In this document: one piece after another, positions 4,957-6,202 of the stretch | Numbering within the stretch: position 1 is the stretch's first letter | How the letters are laid out: every line of letters begins with the position of its first letter | Origin: Spirochaetaceae bacterium | Lineage (GTDB): Bacteria; Spirochaetota; Spirochaetia; Treponematales; Treponemataceae | NCBI GenBank assembly: GCA_031272345.1 | Contig: JAISTZ010000170.1 | Span: 1-6,202 of the forward strand | Reading direction: 5' to 3' | DNA: 6,202 bases | Translations under genes and position numbers: made by a program | Notes under the pieces: generated by a model | Told to the model about the DNA's origin: nothing | Databases searched by the model: none | Seen by the model: only the letters and a program-made list of their open reading frames with translations

Positions 4957-6195
4957 ATGAATGAGCGAGCGCAACATCATCCTCCGGGGTCAAATCTGGT
5001 TGTCCTTGCGGTCCTTGCGGTGGTTTCTCTTGCCGGACGCGGTTTTGCACAGGCCCCCGATGCGGTCAAACAATTCATAACCGGGAGCCTGGCGGACAAG
5101 ACCCGGATTATCCGGAACATCAACCCCGCCGGGGAGAGCTCCGACCGGGTGCGGCAGCTCCCAAAAATTGCGATCAACTTTGTGCTCACCTACCGGGAGG
5201 ACCTGGGGGATTCCCCCGGGCTGGACGAACTGTTTCTGGCCGCCGTAGAAAAACTCGACACCGGGGACCCCGCCGCGGACGTGGCCCTCCTGGTCTATCT
5301 GCTTTCAACGGTTGACTCCCCGGCGGCCGAGGGGGCCGTCACGGCGAAGCTCTACACCTTCGCCCAGACCAGGGCCGGAGCGGCGCGGTACGCCGTCCCC
5401 GCCCTGAACACGTTCCTTAAAGACAACGCCCCCGGTACAGGGCCCCGGAAGGAAGCGGTCCTCACGGCCATAAAGGCCCTCACCCTCTGCGGGGATTCCA
5501 GCTCCTTCCCGGTGCTCCTTTCCTACGCCCTGCAATCCCCGGACACGGACGCCGGGATTGCCGCCCGGCAGGCCCTCCTCTCCATCACCGACGGCTTTGA
5601 AACCAACGCATCCAGGGCGATTTCGGAGCTCCCCATGCCGGAAAAGCTCTTCGTTTTCAGAATAATCCAGGAAAATTCAAAAATTTCGCCGAATTTTAAG
5701 GCAAAATGCGCCGAAATCGCACTGTCCCAAGCTATATCTATAGTGAAGGCAAGCAACGGCGCTGTCCCTCCCGCGGTAATCGCCCTCCAGGATGAGGCCC
5801 TGATCGCAATCGTGGCACACGACTGGACTCCCTCCTCCGCCCTGGTGCTCTCGCTCTTTCCCATCGCCCGGAACGAATACGAAACGGGCGCCCTGAGCGA
5901 GGCCCAGTTCATCGCGGTAATCAAGGCCAACGCCGCCCTCGGCATTTCAGGCGCCGGGAGGGTATTGTCACGGTACCTTGCCGACCTCAATTCAATCACC
6001 GGGCGGGCTGCCCTGGGAACAGCCGAGCCTGAAACGGTGAGCGCCGCCGTAGTGCTCGCGCTTATTAACACATTGGGGGACCTGGGCGACAAAACCGCGT
6101 TTGACGATCTCTTATATGTAACCTATCTCAACAATTACGGAAACGAAATCATCCGGTCAGCCCGGGCCGCCCTGGAAAAACTGAAGCTGCAATGA
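4957..6195 (+). CDS. Exported HEAT/ARM-like helical repeat protein, function unknown
   Basis: The protein has 412 residues. The N-terminus has a signal peptide: a polar start, a hydrophobic core at about residues 14-28 (LVVLAVLAVVSLAG) and an A-x-A site (AQA, 31-33), so cleavage before Pro34 is likely and the product is probably periplasmic. There is no lipobox cysteine. The rest is almost all helix with HEAT-like pairs: about 104-156, about 165-211 (AIKALTLCGDSSSFPVLLSY, then a second helix ending AARQALLSIT), and the clearest at 365-411 (LINTLGDLGDKTAFDDLLYV, then IIRSARAALEKLKL). LGDLGD followed by a turn and a basic helix is the usual HEAT signature. Such repeats form protein-binding scaffolds; no catalytic motif is seen. 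Start: AGGAG 6 nt upstream. It appears to be transcribed from its own promoter. The stop TGA is at 6193-6195; only seven bases follow, so any downstream partner is outside the window. Confidence 0.9.
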   Translation: MNERAQHHPPGSNLVVLAVLAVVSLAGRGFAQAPDAVKQFITGSLADKTRIIRNINPAGESSDRVRQLPKIAINFVLTYREDLGDSPGLDELFLAAVEKLDTGDPAADVALLVYLLSTVDSPAAEGAVTAKLYTFAQTRAGAARYAVPALNTFLKDNAPGTGPRKEAVLTAIKALTLCGDSSSFPVLLSYALQSPDTDAGIAARQALLSITDGFETNASRAISELPMPEKLFVFRIIQENSKISPNFKAKCAEIALSQAISIVKASNGAVPPAVIALQDEALIAIVAHDWTPSSALVLSLFPIARNEYETGALSEAQFIAVIKANAALGISGAGRVLSRYLADLNSITGRAALGTAEPETVSAAVVLALINTLGDLGDKTAFDDLLYVTYLNNYGNEIIRSARAALEKLKLQ

Positions 6196-6202
6196 CATCA
6201 AA

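Noticed and set aside
1..6202. CRISPR array, tRNA, rRNA or transposase
   Set aside because: I saw no regularly spaced short repeats with unique spacers, no cloverleaf with conserved TPsiC bases, no rRNA-like stretch and no transposase motif.

Overview
The window holds one gene fragment and five complete genes from a moderately GC-rich bacterium. Most of it (about 522-4860) is clearly GC-rich. The left edge (1-255) and the spacer at 4862-4956 are richer in A+T. An apparent lipoprotein, a cleavable signal peptide and a glycerol kinase close to the proteobacterial type fit a diderm bacterium. A spirochaete such as a Treponema relative is possible, but this is a guess from general style, not from a diagnostic gene.

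Layout, left to right. Positions 1-255 (+) carry the C-terminal 84 residues of a PIN-domain protein, probably a VapC-type toxin RNase that starts outside the window. Positions 256-521 are noncoding and carry a strongly G-rich (+ strand) repeat block: two copies of a ~70-bp unit at a 108-bp period, plus two copies of a shorter G-rich motif. Leftward from 2843 runs a two-gene unit: glpK (glycerol kinase, 2843-1341) followed without a gap by a putative lipoprotein gene with a periplasmic-binding-like N-terminal half (1340-522). Divergent from glpK, a serine beta-lactamase/family VIII esterase-like hydrolase runs rightward (2996-4147). Convergent with that is a CPBP-family intramembrane protease (4861-4199, GTG start). 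The last gene (4957-6195, +) encodes an exported, all-helical HEAT/ARM-like repeat protein of unknown role.

Regulation. The glpK/hydrolase divergent spacer (2844-2995) holds two well-formed back-to-back sigma70-like promoters. The glpK one would start transcription about 2 nt before the ATG, and glpK has no visible Shine-Dalgarno, so a leaderless mRNA is plausible. The hydrolase has a strong Shine-Dalgarno sitting in the loop of a small hairpin. The HEAT-protein gene has an extended -10 promoter and a 43-nt near-palindrome bounded by TA, directly in front of its Shine-Dalgarno. That element looks like either a leader hairpin or a miniature mobile palindrome.

How the genes work together: only glpK and the lipoprotein gene are clearly linked, by a zero-gap junction. 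A role for the lipoprotein in glycerol or glycerophosphodiester handling is conjecture. I see no CRISPR array, tRNA, rRNA, IS transposase or defence island. Most of the window is ordinary chromosome. The best second looks are the 108-bp repeat block, the TA-flanked palindrome, the possible leaderless glpK start, and the G8 tract inside the hydrolase gene.
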